36,700 nt of DNA from Caldilineae bacterium (GCA_020634555.1 JACKBK010000031.1:1-36700); one strand, 5' to 3'. Shown: positions 15,530 to 23,183, counted from the first letter of the stretch. Program-made: numbers and translations. Notes: generated from the letters alone by a model not told the origin.

Positions 15530-16330
15530 CTAGAACAGGTGAATAATGCCCAGCAGCGTGAGCGTAACGATCATGATCGGCTGGTGGATGAGATAGATCA
15601 AAAGCGAGTTCTCACCCATGATGCGCAGAAACCTGGCCAGGCCGTTGCCCGCCAGGTCTGGTATTTTGAACTGGCGCTGACCGCCGCGATAGAAGGTATT
15701 GCCCAGAAAGATGCCGATCAACACGCGTCCAAACCAGGGGATCAGCGGCGCATAGTCCACGCCGTGGCCCGGCGTCGGCGCCAGCCACTCCAGCCAGGGC
15801 ACATTGAGGTGCAGCGAGTTGACAGCCGGTGCTAGCGCGATGACCAGGATACCCAGCGCCAGGTTGAGCCAGCGGAAGCGCAGCAGCGGGTAGGCGATGA
15901 TGATCGATGTGCCGATGAGTTGCAGGATGCCAAAGCGCACATAGAACATCGGCCCCAACGCCACGTAGGTGACAATGCTGATCACCACACCCCAGGAAAA
16001 GATCGTCAGGCCGCGCAGAAAGAACTTAGGCCACAGGCTGCCGGTCGGCTGTCGCTGGCGCGCGTTGGCGTAGCTCAACGTCATTGATAAACCCACCAAA
16101 CCGGTAAACAGACTGGCGGTGATGTTTTGCCAGACGCCCCAGAAGCCGCTGCGCATCGCGATGTCCAGGCCGCCCATGCTCGACAGGTCCCACAGCAGAT
16201 GGTAGACCACCATCATGATGATGGCGATCCCTCGCAGCGCGTCGATCTCCCAGAGGCGGCCAGCGCGCAGATGCGTCACCGGCCGGATGCTGGTGCGCAT
16301 GCCGGAGAAGTAGGTGGTGAGGGCGGTCAT
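15530..16330 (-). CDS. DUF1624 (heparan-alpha-glucosaminide acetyltransferase-like) membrane protein
   Basis: A 266-residue polytopic membrane protein with about seven hydrophobic segments. RLWEIDALRGIAIIMMVVYHLLWDL near residue 25 is the hallmark of the DUF1624/HGSNAT group of integral membrane acyltransferases, with the Arg-Gly and His of the first membrane helix conserved. A late segment GENSLLIYLIHQPIMI is also typical. It is expected to use an acyl donor to modify a sugar or cell-envelope component, but the substrate is unknown. The ATG at 16330 is used; ATG at 16300 is an alternative. It stands alone, downstream of hicBA. Confidence 0.85.
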   Translation of the reverse strand: MTALTTYFSGMRTSIRPVTHLRAGRLWEIDALRGIAIIMMVVYHLLWDLSSMGGLDIAMRSGFWGVWQNITASLFTGLVGLSMTLSYANARQRQPTGSLWPKFFLRGLTIFSWGVVISIVTYVALGPMFYVRFGILQLIGTSIIIAYPLLRFRWLNLALGILVIALAPAVNSLHLNVPWLEWLAPTPGHGVDYAPLIPWFGRVLIGIFLGNTFYRGGQRQFKIPDLAGNGLARFLRIMGENSLLIYLIHQPIMIVTLTLLGIIHLF

Positions 16331-16359
16331 GGGAGTTGCAGTTCTTGCATCACCAATCG

Positions 16360-16587
16360 TTACGAAAGTTCAAGGAACCGGTCGAGGTCGATGTGCGCCT
16401 GTTTCAGAATGTGAGCCAACGTCGAACGCTTCACCGGTCGGTGCGCAGGAACAGTAATCTTCAGGACTTCGTCGCCCGTTCGCTTTTGAAGGCGGATATG
16501 GCTTCCCCTTTGCCTGACGATCGTCCACCCGTCACGCTGCAACGCTCGAATGATAGTTGTGTACGGGAGACTGGGAACTTTGCTCAC
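16360..16587 (-). CDS. hicA: HicA-type mRNA interferase toxin
   Basis: A 75-residue double-stranded-RNA-binding-fold toxin (YcfA/HicA) that cleaves mRNA without need for active translation. The catalytic His is His30 in RQRGSHIRLQK, followed by ITVPAHRPVKRSTLAHILKQ, the typical C-terminal half. The GTG start overlaps the stop of hicB by four bases (GTGA), so the toxin is translated after the antitoxin; this hicB-then-hicA order is one of the two known arrangements. Confidence 0.93.
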   Translation of the reverse strand: MSKVPSLPYTTIIRALQRDGWTIVRQRGSHIRLQKRTGDEVLKITVPAHRPVKRSTLAHILKQAHIDLDRFLELS

Positions 16588-16787
16588 ACAACAAGCTCCC
16601 GCACGAGCGAGTTTTCTTCAGGGAGCCAGTCGTCATCAATCGGTTCCAGATAGAGTTCGATGGCTTCCCGGATATTCTGCAATGCTTCGTCTACCGTGTC
16701 GCCTTCGCTGATGCAGCCGGGCAGTGACGGGACAATCGCTGTGTAGCCGGTGTCTTCGGAGGGTTCGAGAACAATTCTGAGTTTCAT
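16584..16787 (-). CDS. hicB: HicB-type antitoxin
   Basis: A 67-residue HicB antitoxin with the partial RNase-H-like domain (VLEPSEDTGYTAIVPSLPGCISEGDTVDEALQNIREAI) that blocks HicA. This is the short form without an obvious separate DNA-binding domain. The ATG at 16787 is preferred; an upstream GTG at 16799 is possible. The pair lies next to a MITE-like repeat at 16849-16913. Confidence 0.92.
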   Translation of the reverse strand: MKLRIVLEPSEDTGYTAIVPSLPGCISEGDTVDEALQNIREAIELYLEPIDDDWLPEENSLVRELVV

Positions 16788-16848
16788 AATCTTCGTCACC
16801 TTGCCGGAGCGTTCTGGCTCCAGACGCTGTGATATAGCAATCCTACTT

Positions 16849-16913
16849 GTAACTATTCAGCCTACAGAGTGGCGTCATTCCCGCGAAGGCGGGAATGACG
16901 GGTGAGCAGTTAC
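16849..16913. repeat. Short MITE-like element with strong central hairpin
   Basis: Imperfect ends GTAACTATTCAG and GTGAGCAGTTAC (nine of twelve bases pair) enclose a perfect 12-bp stem, CGTCATTCCCGC/GCGGGAATGACG with loop GAAG (16873-16900). The ends resemble TAACTGTTCAG of the element at 13654-13782. The central stem resembles the hairpins at 20436-20503. Confidence 0.55.
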
Positions 16914-16983
16914 TCCTACTTCCATAATCTACCGGTCAGGCTGTTTGGAGTTGTTGCGAATAGCGAAGAAATGCTTACAGAGT

Positions 16984-18021
16984 CTATCCTATCTCCAATA
17001 AAATCTTCCCGAAATGCTGCCCTTCCTGCATTCGCTCCTCCGCCTGGCGCGCCTCGGCCAGCGGATAGACCCGGTCGATGGAAATCGCCAGCTTGCCGGC
17101 GAAGATCAGGCGCATCACGTCCTCGAACTCGATCTGGCTGCCCATGGTCGAGCCGATGATGCTGACCTGGCGGCCAAAGATGATGTTGATGGGCGTCTGG
17201 CCAGTGTAGCCGGTGGTGCCGCCGACGGTCAACAGCCGGCCGCCTTTGCGCAGCGTTCGCAGGCTTGCCTCCCAGGTGGCCGCGCCCACGTTGTCCACGA
17301 CCACGTCCACGCCTTGCTTGTTGCTGTGCAAGAACGCCGCCTTGGACCAGTTCGGCTCTGCCTCGCGGTCGATGACCCAGTCGGCGCCCAGCTCAGCCGC
17401 TTGCTGTGCTTTAGCTGCGCCGCCGGCCACTACCCAAACGGTCGCGCCCAGCATCTTGGCCAGCGGAATGGAGAAGCTGTTGACGCCGCCGCCGGCACCG
17501 ACGATGAGTACCGTCTCGCCCGGCTTGATCTGGCCGCGGGTGACCAGCATGCGCCAGGTAGTCACAGCCACGGTCGGCGCGGCCGCTGCCTGTTTCATCG
17601 AAAATCCGTCGGGCACCGCTACCAGATTGCGTGCCGGAATCACAACGAACTCGGCAAAGCTGCCGCGCACGTGCTCGCCCAGAATCGCCCAGGTATCGCA
17701 CAGACTCTGCTGGCCGGCGAGACAAAAGTGGCAGTGGCCGCACCATAGCGTTGGATTGGCGGTGACGGGCTGGCCGGCCACCCAGCCGCTGACATCCTCG
17801 CCCAGCGCCACCACTGAGCCGCTGAAGTCAGCGCCGGGGATGTGAGGCAGTGGCAGGTTCAGCCCCTTCCAGCCGCGTACCACAAACTGATCCAGCCGGT
17901 TCAACGCGGCATAGCGGACCTTGACGAGCACTTCATCGGGGGCGAGTTCGGGAACAGGAAAATTCTCGACGTATTCCAGTACGTCGAGGGAGCCATGTTG
18001 GCGGAAGAGTACTGCCTTCAC
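16984..18021 (-). CDS. Zinc-containing MDR-family dehydrogenase / quinone oxidoreductase
   Basis: A 345-residue medium-chain dehydrogenase/reductase. The N-terminal GroES-like domain has the structural-zinc loop C-GH-C-HF-C-LAGQQSL-C. The position of the usual catalytic zinc Cys reads AALNRLDQ, so the catalytic metal is probably absent, as in quinone-reductase-like members. The nucleotide-binding domain has VLIVGAGGGVNSFSIPLAK, a variant of the usual glycine-rich loop. The GTG at 18021 has GGAGG five bases upstream and is preferred over the frame extension to 18039. The substrate is unknown; it probably reduces a quinone or enone with NADPH. Confidence 0.88.
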   Translation of the reverse strand: MKAVLFRQHGSLDVLEYVENFPVPELAPDEVLVKVRYAALNRLDQFVVRGWKGLNLPLPHIPGADFSGSVVALGEDVSGWVAGQPVTANPTLWCGHCHFCLAGQQSLCDTWAILGEHVRGSFAEFVVIPARNLVAVPDGFSMKQAAAAPTVAVTTWRMLVTRGQIKPGETVLIVGAGGGVNSFSIPLAKMLGATVWVVAGGAAKAQQAAELGADWVIDREAEPNWSKAAFLHSNKQGVDVVVDNVGAATWEASLRTLRKGGRLLTVGGTTGYTGQTPINIIFGRQVSIIGSTMGSQIEFEDVMRLIFAGKLAISIDRVYPLAEARQAEERMQEGQHFGKILLEIG

Positions 18022-18160
18022 AAGACCTCCATCGGTCACAGGTTGAGGCGATAGGTTATCTGCCTGGAACGCCGGTAAGCAGCGTCGTTGGACGGTGGCA
18101 CAATTCTACCATAGCTGCGAGCAACACAGCAATCTGTCATCGTCCAAACGCACCAAAACG

Positions 18161-18192
18161 AAAGGCGCCGGTGGTTTCCCATCAGCGCCTTT
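18161..18192 (-). terminator. Terminator of the nfeD-flotillin operon
   Basis: A stem AAAGGCGC/GCGCCTTT with a 16-base loop lies about 73 bases after the flotillin stop. On the minus strand it is followed by CGTTTTGG, a short U-rich run. It may also serve the opposite strand, where TCTGTTTG follows. Confidence 0.55.
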
Positions 18193-18264
18193 TCTGTTTG
18201 CCTGCATTCAGAACTGCTTCTCGATAGACGTTGAAACGTGTACTGGGAAGCGGCGGTTCAGCGG

Positions 18265-19719
18265 TTATTCTTCGACCTTGCCAACGCCGGGCAACTGCTG
18301 TAGGGCGTTGATCAGATCCACGCCGGTCAGTGCCTCAACGGTGGCCGGCACCTGGGCGACGATGTTGGCGATGTCGGCGGTCACTTTGGACGCGCCTGCA
18401 CCATCCTCGCCGCCGTTGCTGATGACAACGATGCGGTCGGTTTTGGCCAGCGGCGCTGAGATGGCTGCTGCCACCTCCGGCAGCGCGTTGATCAGTTGTT
18501 GGATGATGGCTGCCTGGTTGTACTGTTTCCAGGCCTCGGCCTTCTTTTCCATGGCCTCGGCTTCGGAAAAGCCGGTGGCCTTGACGATGTCCGCTTCTGC
18601 CAGCCCTTTGGCCTTCGAGATCTCCGCCTCTGCCAGACCTTTGGCGCGGATGGCGGAGGCATCGCCTTCGCCGATAGCCTGGGTAGCGGAGGCGAGACCC
18701 TGGGCTTCAGCCAGCCGCTTGAACTTCTCGGCGTCGGCCAGCGTCTCGATGCGGTAGCGTTCGGCTTCGGCCGGCTTGCGCACAGTAGCTTCCAGCTCGC
18801 GCTCCTTGCGCAACGCCTCCTGTTGCTGTACCTCGATCTGTTTCTGCTTTTCGACGACGTCGATCTGGATCTCCTGCTCCTTGACCAACTGGTTGGTCTT
18901 GGTTTCTTGCAGACGATAGGCCAGGTCCGCCTCGGCGCGCTGCTGGTTGACTTCCTTGTCGTAGGCTGCCTTTTGCACAGCATAGTCCTTCTCAGACGAC
19001 GCGATGCGGGTCTCCGCCTGGTACTTGGCCGTCTCGCCGGCCTGCCGGGCTTCAGCGCTCTTGATCGTCGCGTCGCGGGCAGCTTCAGCCTGGCCGATGG
19101 CTGCGTCGCGCTTTACTTCAGCCGTGCGCTTCTGGCCCAGTGCGTCGAGATAGCCCTGGTCGTCCTGGATGTCCTTGATGGTGAACGAGATGATGCGCAG
19201 ACCCATCGCGGCCATGTCGCCCGACGACACCTCCTGCACCTGTTGGGCAAACGCGTCGCGGTCGCGGTAGATCTCCTCCACCGTCAGCGTGCCCAGGATC
19301 GCGCGCAGATGGCCTTCCAGCGTTTGCAGTGCCACGTTGCGGATCTCGTCGTCGGTTTTGGAGAGGAATAGCTGGGCGGCGGTGCGAATAGCCGTTTCGC
19401 TGGGATCGATGGATACCTGCGCTACACCGTCCACCGTGACGGGCACGCCCTCGCGGGTGTAGACGCGCTGGGTGACGACGTCGATGGTCATCACTTCCAT
19501 CGAAAGGATGTCGATGCGCTCGACGGCCGGCCATACGAACGTACCGCCGCCGCGCACGATGCGGAAAGCATGGCCATCCTTGCGCCGCCGCCCGCCCGAG
19601 ATCACCAGCACCTCGTTGGGGCCGGCCTTCTGGTAGCGATTGGCAAACACCACACCGAAGGCCAGCAACACCACAACCAACGCCAGCGGGATACAGGTAA
19701 GCAATAAGACGTTATCCAT
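18265..19719 (-). CDS. Flotillin-like SPFH/band 7 protein (FloT/YqiK type)
   Basis: A 484-residue membrane-scaffold protein. Residues 4-26 are one N-terminal membrane segment, residues about 30-190 the SPFH domain (PNEVLVISGGRRRKDG, RVYTREGVPVTVDGVAQV, QTLEGHLRAILGTLTVEEIY), and residues about 190-410 a long Ala/Glu/Lys-rich coiled coil typical of flotillins (KGLAEADIVKATGFSEAEAMEKKAEA). The C-terminus includes the conserved region with IVVISNGG. It would organise membrane microdomains. AAGGAG lies six bases before the ATG. The NfeD-like gene ends 39 bases upstream, the usual operon partner. Confidence 0.93.
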   Translation of the reverse strand: MDNVLLLTCIPLALVVVLLAFGVVFANRYQKAGPNEVLVISGGRRRKDGHAFRIVRGGGTFVWPAVERIDILSMEVMTIDVVTQRVYTREGVPVTVDGVAQVSIDPSETAIRTAAQLFLSKTDDEIRNVALQTLEGHLRAILGTLTVEEIYRDRDAFAQQVQEVSSGDMAAMGLRIISFTIKDIQDDQGYLDALGQKRTAEVKRDAAIGQAEAARDATIKSAEARQAGETAKYQAETRIASSEKDYAVQKAAYDKEVNQQRAEADLAYRLQETKTNQLVKEQEIQIDVVEKQKQIEVQQQEALRKERELEATVRKPAEAERYRIETLADAEKFKRLAEAQGLASATQAIGEGDASAIRAKGLAEAEISKAKGLAEADIVKATGFSEAEAMEKKAEAWKQYNQAAIIQQLINALPEVAAAISAPLAKTDRIVVISNGGEDGAGASKVTADIANIVAQVPATVEALTGVDLINALQQLPGVGKVEE

Positions 19720-19758
19720 TGATTGCTCCTTCGTGGAAACTGATTATCAAGCGCATCC

Positions 19759-20364
19759 TTAGTTTGAGGTGGGTGGTTGCTCGGGCGCAACTGTCGCGGG
19801 TTGACGGGGGCGGACGACGACATGCACGCCTGTCACATGGTCGATGACCACGCTGGTTCCCCGGTTGATGGCGCCGTTGTCGAACGAGCGAGCGGGCCGG
19901 GTGATCCGCTCCGAGTTGACCTCAAACATGACTTCCCCCATGCCGTCAGCGGGGATTGGGGTGATGACCATCGCGTCTATGCCGATCATGTCAGCCTGTC
20001 GCAGGTCGGTGCTGCCGTGCATCGCAACCAGCACCCGGCCATAGACGTAAGCTACACCAAGGCTGGCGCCCGCCGCGACCAGCGCGGCAATGAGCAGGCT
20101 GGCGCGCGCGTCAACACCAAAGCCGATGGTTGCAACCAGCCCGGTGGCGCCGAAAACAGCCATAAACGTCGCCAGCGTGACCGGGCTGAAGAGTCGCAGA
20201 TCGCCGCCGCCGTCCACATCCACATCTGTGTCAACGTCTCCGGCATCAGCATCGGCATCGCCGCCGTTGCTCAACAGCAACGTACCCAGCGCAAACACCA
20301 GACCAGCGGCCAACATGCTGAAATAGAGGCAATTGAGGGCGCTGGCATTGGCGAAATCAAGCAA
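19759..20364 (-). CDS. NfeD-like membrane protein, partner of flotillin
   Basis: A 201-residue protein with three or so membrane segments in the first half and a C-terminal OB-fold-like NfeD domain (DMIGIDAMVITPIPADGMGEVMFEV, ITRPARS, GTSVVIDHVTGVHVVVRP). It resembles the short NfeD proteins (YuaF type) without protease domain that accompany flotillins. The start is TTG at 20364, with AAGGAG seven bases upstream; the nearby ATG at 20369 is out of frame. Residues 35-54 are a run of alternating Asp (DADADAGDVDTDVDVDGGGD), with a Ca2+-loop look, between the first two membrane segments. Confidence 0.85.
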   Translation of the reverse strand: MLDFANASALNCLYFSMLAAGLVFALGTLLLSNGGDADADAGDVDTDVDVDGGGDLRLFSPVTLATFMAVFGATGLVATIGFGVDARASLLIAALVAAGASLGVAYVYGRVLVAMHGSTDLRQADMIGIDAMVITPIPADGMGEVMFEVNSERITRPARSFDNGAINRGTSVVIDHVTGVHVVVRPRQPATVAPEQPPTSN

Positions 20365-20435
20365 GGCATGTCTCCTTCCGCGGGACGAACACGGAACGGC
20401 GCAAATGAAAGTTAAGAATTCAATTCGGTAATCAT

Positions 20436-20503
20436 CGTCGTTCCCGCGAAGGCGGGAACCCAGGACCGTGAAGAGTAGATTCCCGCCTCCGCGGGAATGA
20501 CGA
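20436..20503. repeat. Paired CCCGC/GCGGG hairpins forming a larger inverted repeat
   Basis: Two hairpins, GTTCCCGC-gaag-GCGGGAAC (20440-20459) and ATTCCCGC-ctcc-GCGGGAAT (20479-20498), are themselves near inverted copies of each other, so the 68 bases can form either two small stems or one long one. The units match the central hairpin of the element at 16849-16913. The segment lies in the gap between the divergent nfeD gene and the small membrane protein gene (20365-20748). Confidence 0.6.
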
Positions 20504-20650
20504 GCAACGGCTGCTTACCGGATTAATTTCTTAAGGTTCATGAGCGCCTCCTGCGAACGAGGTCAAAACACTTGAAATACAGTAGTTCCATTATACCTTT
20601 GGCGGCGAAACCGGTCAACACAACTCAACACGCTCTGGCACGCAGGGCGC

Positions 20651-20680
20651 TTGGCCGGCTGTTTTGCTCTGTGGTATAAT
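20651..20680 (+). promoter_or_regulatory. Promoter of the small membrane protein/EamA operon
   Basis: TATAAT at 20675-20680 is a perfect -10 box; TTGGCC at 20651-20656 is a partial -35 box with an 18-base spacer. The expected transcript start (about 20687) coincides with the first base of the hairpin at 20687-20721. Confidence 0.6.
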
Positions 20681-20686
20681 TCCCTG

Positions 20687-20721
20687 GCCGCCGGGCCAGC
20701 ACAAGATGTTGGCCCGGCGGC
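20687..20721 (+). promoter_or_regulatory. GC-rich hairpin at the predicted 5' end of the transcript
   Basis: A perfect 12-bp stem, GCCGCCGGGCCA (20687-20698) and TGGCCCGGCGGC (20710-20721), with an 11-base loop. It stands between the -10 box and the ribosome-binding site CCGGAGGT of the small gene, so the mRNA would begin with a very stable stem. It may stabilise the transcript or regulate it. Confidence 0.55.
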
Positions 20722-20748
20722 AGCAACGAAAATGACCGGAGGTATTCT

Positions 20749-20877
20749 ATGGCAAAAACAGGCCGCAGCAGGAAGAAACGCGATTGGCGACAAGTGGTGT
20801 TTATCATTATCAGCGTCATGATTGTCTTGAGCATGGCGTTGGCCTTGTTAGGAGCGTTTCTCAGCCCGCCGGGCTAG
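20749..20877 (+). CDS. Small single-pass membrane protein
   Basis: A 42-residue protein with a basic N-terminus (AKTGRSRKKRDWRQ) followed by one hydrophobic segment (VVFIIISVMIVLSMALALLG) and a short SPPG tail, so it is probably anchored with its N-terminus in the cytoplasm. I do not recognise a family. The evidence for a real gene is good: perfect -10 box, leader hairpin, and GGAGG six bases before the ATG. The EamA transporter gene starts 19 bases after its stop, so the two are probably co-transcribed. Confidence 0.75.
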   Translation: MAKTGRSRKKRDWRQVVFIIISVMIVLSMALALLGAFLSPPG

Positions 20878-20896
20878 CGAGCACGCCAGATAACCA

Positions 20897-21790
20897 ATGG
20901 CAAACGCCGTTGAACCTCAGGCGTCGGCGGCGGGCGGCGAGCGGCGTCGCGGGGTGCTGCTGGCCGGGTTGGCGGTCGTGTTCTTTGCGACCGCTCCGCT
21001 TTTCGTGCGCTGGGCCGATCCCCTCAGCCCGTACGAGAAGACGGCCGGCCGGCTGGCAGTGGCAACGGTTGCTATTTTCGTTTTGATGCGTCTGCGCGGT
21101 GAGCGGCTGGCCATTGGCCGGCGTACCTTGCCCCTGTTCGGCGCCATTGGTCTCATCGCCGCAGCCCACTTCCTGTCATACATCGCCTCGTTCAACTTCA
21201 CCACCATCGCGCACAGCCTGGCGATTGTCTACACCGCGCCGATCTTTGTAGCTCTTTTTTCGGCCTGGTTTCTCAAGGAATCGATCGCGCGCCGGCAATG
21301 GCTGGGCGTGCTGGTGGCAGTGGCCGGGATCGCCATTCTGGCCGGGTTCGAGCCACGTTGGAACAACCGTATGGCGCTGGGCGATCTGCTCGCGCTGGTG
21401 TCGGCCATCACCTTCGGCCTTTATTCGGTGGCCGGGCGCAGCCAACGAGGCCGCTTTCCGCTGTTCACCTATGCAGTCGTCGTCTATGGACTGGCGGCGC
21501 TCTGGGCGCTGCCGGCCGCGGTGATTAACTTCACGCCCGCCGGCTACACGTTGATCCCGATCCTGGCCGTGGTGGCTCTGGGCCTGCTCCCGTTAGGTCT
21601 TGGGCACACGCTCTATAACGGCGCGCTGCGCCACACCGACGCCACGTCAGTCAATCTTGTCGCCACCCAGGAGGTAACGCTGGGAATCCTGTTGGGCGCC
21701 GTGTTTCTGGCCGAAGCGCCGAAACCCAACGAGCTCGCCGGCGCCCTGGTGACATTGCTGGGCATCGCGCTGGTTCTGTGGGCGCGGTGA
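20897..21790 (+). CDS. EamA-family (DMT) transporter
   Basis: A 297-residue drug/metabolite-transporter protein with about ten membrane helices arranged as two EamA repeats. The first starts GVLLAGLAVVFFATAPLFVRWA, the second LGDLLALVSAITFGLYSVAGRS. The C-terminal half has GHTLYNGALRHTDATSVNLVATQEVTLGILLGAVFLAE, very typical of the family. It probably exports or imports a small metabolite; the substrate is unknown. No strong ribosome-binding site is visible, consistent with coupling to the small gene 19 bases upstream. Its stop codon falls at the edge of an ACTGAT-type repeat. Confidence 0.9.
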   Translation: MANAVEPQASAAGGERRRGVLLAGLAVVFFATAPLFVRWADPLSPYEKTAGRLAVATVAIFVLMRLRGERLAIGRRTLPLFGAIGLIAAAHFLSYIASFNFTTIAHSLAIVYTAPIFVALFSAWFLKESIARRQWLGVLVAVAGIAILAGFEPRWNNRMALGDLLALVSAITFGLYSVAGRSQRGRFPLFTYAVVVYGLAALWALPAAVINFTPAGYTLIPILAVVALGLLPLGLGHTLYNGALRHTDATSVNLVATQEVTLGILLGAVFLAEAPKPNELAGALVTLLGIALVLWAR

Positions 21791-21837
21791 CCAGTGACCA
21801 GTAAACAGCACACAGTTACCGGTAACCACTGACTGAC
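21787..21837. repeat. ACTGAT/CAGTGACC-type intergenic repeat (copy 3)
   Basis: The segment gtgaccagtgaccagtaaac...ggtaaccactgactgac follows the transporter and resembles the repeats at 13550-13575, 13785-13823 and 34011-34080, though less regular. Confidence 0.5.
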
Positions 21838-21913
21838 TTTTTGCTTCCCTGACGCTCTGCCCATCTGTCCCTCCGACCCTTCGACACCCTGTTTATTCAT
21901 CGCCCTTCCCGCC

Positions 21914-22231
21914 ATGTCAACCAAACCCCCACCCAATTGCCGGTATTATTTCGAAGATTTTCACCGCGGCCGCGAGGTCAACGAGTGCCGCTTGCCCAAG
22001 AGCCGCGACTCGCTTCACTGGAAGCGCAGCATCTGTGATACGTGCCCGGTGCCGGAGTTGCTGCGCGAGACCAACTGCGCGCATCTGGCGCTGGAAGGCA
22101 CGATCCACAAGAGGCTCTTCAGCGAACGGATGGAGATCTTCGCTGTCTGCACCAAGCACCTGGCGCATCTGCCAGACGGGCGGACCTGCGCCCAGTGCCA
22201 GGCCGAGCAGGACGCACTGCTCGATGACTAG
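21914..22231 (+). CDS. Small Cys-rich protein of unknown function
   Basis: A 105-residue soluble protein with eight Cys, including CDTCPVPELLRETNC near residue 41 and CAQCQAEQD near the end, plus several His (TKHLAHLP). The spacing suggests one or two metal sites (zinc or iron-sulfur), although I cannot assign a family. It is high-GC like its surroundings, starts with ATG, and is followed 32 bases later by a strong hairpin. The N-terminal NCRYYFEDFHRGREVNECRLPKS stretch looks conserved in type and might bind nucleic acid or a cofactor; this is a guess. Confidence 0.7.
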   Translation: MSTKPPPNCRYYFEDFHRGREVNECRLPKSRDSLHWKRSICDTCPVPELLRETNCAHLALEGTIHKRLFSERMEIFAVCTKHLAHLPDGRTCAQCQAEQDALLDD

Positions 22232-22263
22232 TACATGTAAGCGCAAGTGTACTAGGAAAAAGG

Positions 22264-22297
22264 AGAAGCTCGACTTTACCGAAAAAGTCGAGCTTCT
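22264..22297. terminator. Bidirectional terminator hairpin
   Basis: A perfect 14-bp stem, AGAAGCTCGACTTT (22264-22277) and AAAGTCGAGCTTCT (22284-22297), with a six-base loop. It lies between two convergent genes. On the minus strand it is followed by CCTTTTTCC, so it best serves the DsbA-like gene; it can also stop the plus-strand Cys-rich gene. Confidence 0.75.
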
Positions 22298-22328
22298 TGT
22301 CGAGCAGCGTCACCACTCCTGACGAGTC

Positions 22329-23171
22329 TTACCCGTCGGCGGGCGGGGCGGCCAATACCTGGTTGATCACCTCAACAAGCTGGTCGTATTCCACGAATCC
22401 GGGGATCCGTGTGCCTTGCCCGGTAGCCGGGCTAAAGATGAAGAACGTCGGCGTGCCGGTGACACCGGCGTTCTGGCCCAGCGCCCTGTCCTCTTGCCAG
22501 CGTTGACGGCCACCACCGCTGTCCAAACACGCCTGGAATGCTGCAACATCCAGTCCCAGTTGTGTGGCATATTCCTCAAACTTCCCAGGCAGGTCAGCCG
22601 CCGCGCCCCAACTGGCGTTTTCCTCAAAGAGCAGGTCTTTCATCTCCCAGAACTTGCCTTGCTGGGCAGCGCACTCGGCCGCTTCGGAGGCGTCATCGGC
22701 GCGGTCGTGGCTGGGCAAGGGAAAGTGCTTGTAGATCAAGCGTACAGTGCCATCGGCGACCAATGTTTCCTTCAGTTTTGGTTCTGTCTCCAACACGTGG
22801 CGACGGCAGAACGGTCACTGAAAGTCCGAAAAGTCGATGATGAGAATAGGTGCGTCGGCGGCTCCCAACGTGGGCGAACCGTCCAACGTGAAGCCTGGCC
22901 GGTCGGGGTCCACACTCAGCGGGTCCGGCTCATCCGCGGCGGAATCGCTGCTGGTGGAGGTATCATCCTGATTGGCTTCGGTTGGCGCAGCAGTCGGGGC
23001 ATCAGCTTCGATCGCTGCTGTCGTTGCTGTTGGCGCCTCGGTGGGCGATTGCTCGATGGTGGCCTCGACGTTGGACAACTCAGTGTCCACCTGCGCGGCC
23101 GGTGCCTGGCATGCCAGTACTAACAGGGCCAGCACGAGCAGCAGCCCTAATACGGGAAGCTTCTTGCGCAT
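22329..23171 (-). CDS. Lipoprotein DsbA/thioredoxin-like protein, probable selenoprotein (in-frame TGA)
   Basis: A 280-codon reading frame with one in-frame TGA at codon 119 (22815-22817). Residues 1-21 are a lipoprotein signal peptide ending in LALLVLAC; residues about 22-100 are a Ser/Thr/Ala/Pro/Glu-rich linker; residues about 100-280 are a DsbA-like thioredoxin domain. The TGA stands exactly where the first active-site Cys is expected: LIIDFSDFQ-(TGA)-PFCRRHVLETEPKL, giving U-P-F-C. The same frame continues with a complete domain including the cis-Pro loop GVTGTPTFFIF, so this is not a decayed gene. A SECIS-like hairpin follows the TGA. GAGGAGA lies seven bases before the ATG. The gene follows manC by 12 bases. 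A sequencing error or a recent nonsense mutation of TGC/TGT is the alternative. Confidence 0.82.
22781..22817 (-). promoter_or_regulatory. Candidate bacterial SECIS element after the in-frame TGA
   Basis: In the mRNA, UGA is followed by CC, then GUUCUG (22812-22807), which pairs perfectly with CAGAAC (22786-22781). Inside, UC/GA and CCA/UGG pairs close a small CGUGU loop with G at its second position. The loop begins 17 bases after the UGA, within the 16-37 base range known for bacterial SECIS elements. Folded by eye only. Confidence 0.65.
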
Positions 23172-23183
23172 AAAAAAATCTCC

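Noticed and set aside
22329..22796. Separate 155-residue protein starting at GTG 22796, with an independent lipoprotein ending at 22815.
   Set aside because: The two parts are in the same frame and only the TGA separates them; the second lacks a ribosome-binding site and its own first active-site Cys, so one selenoprotein gene explains both.
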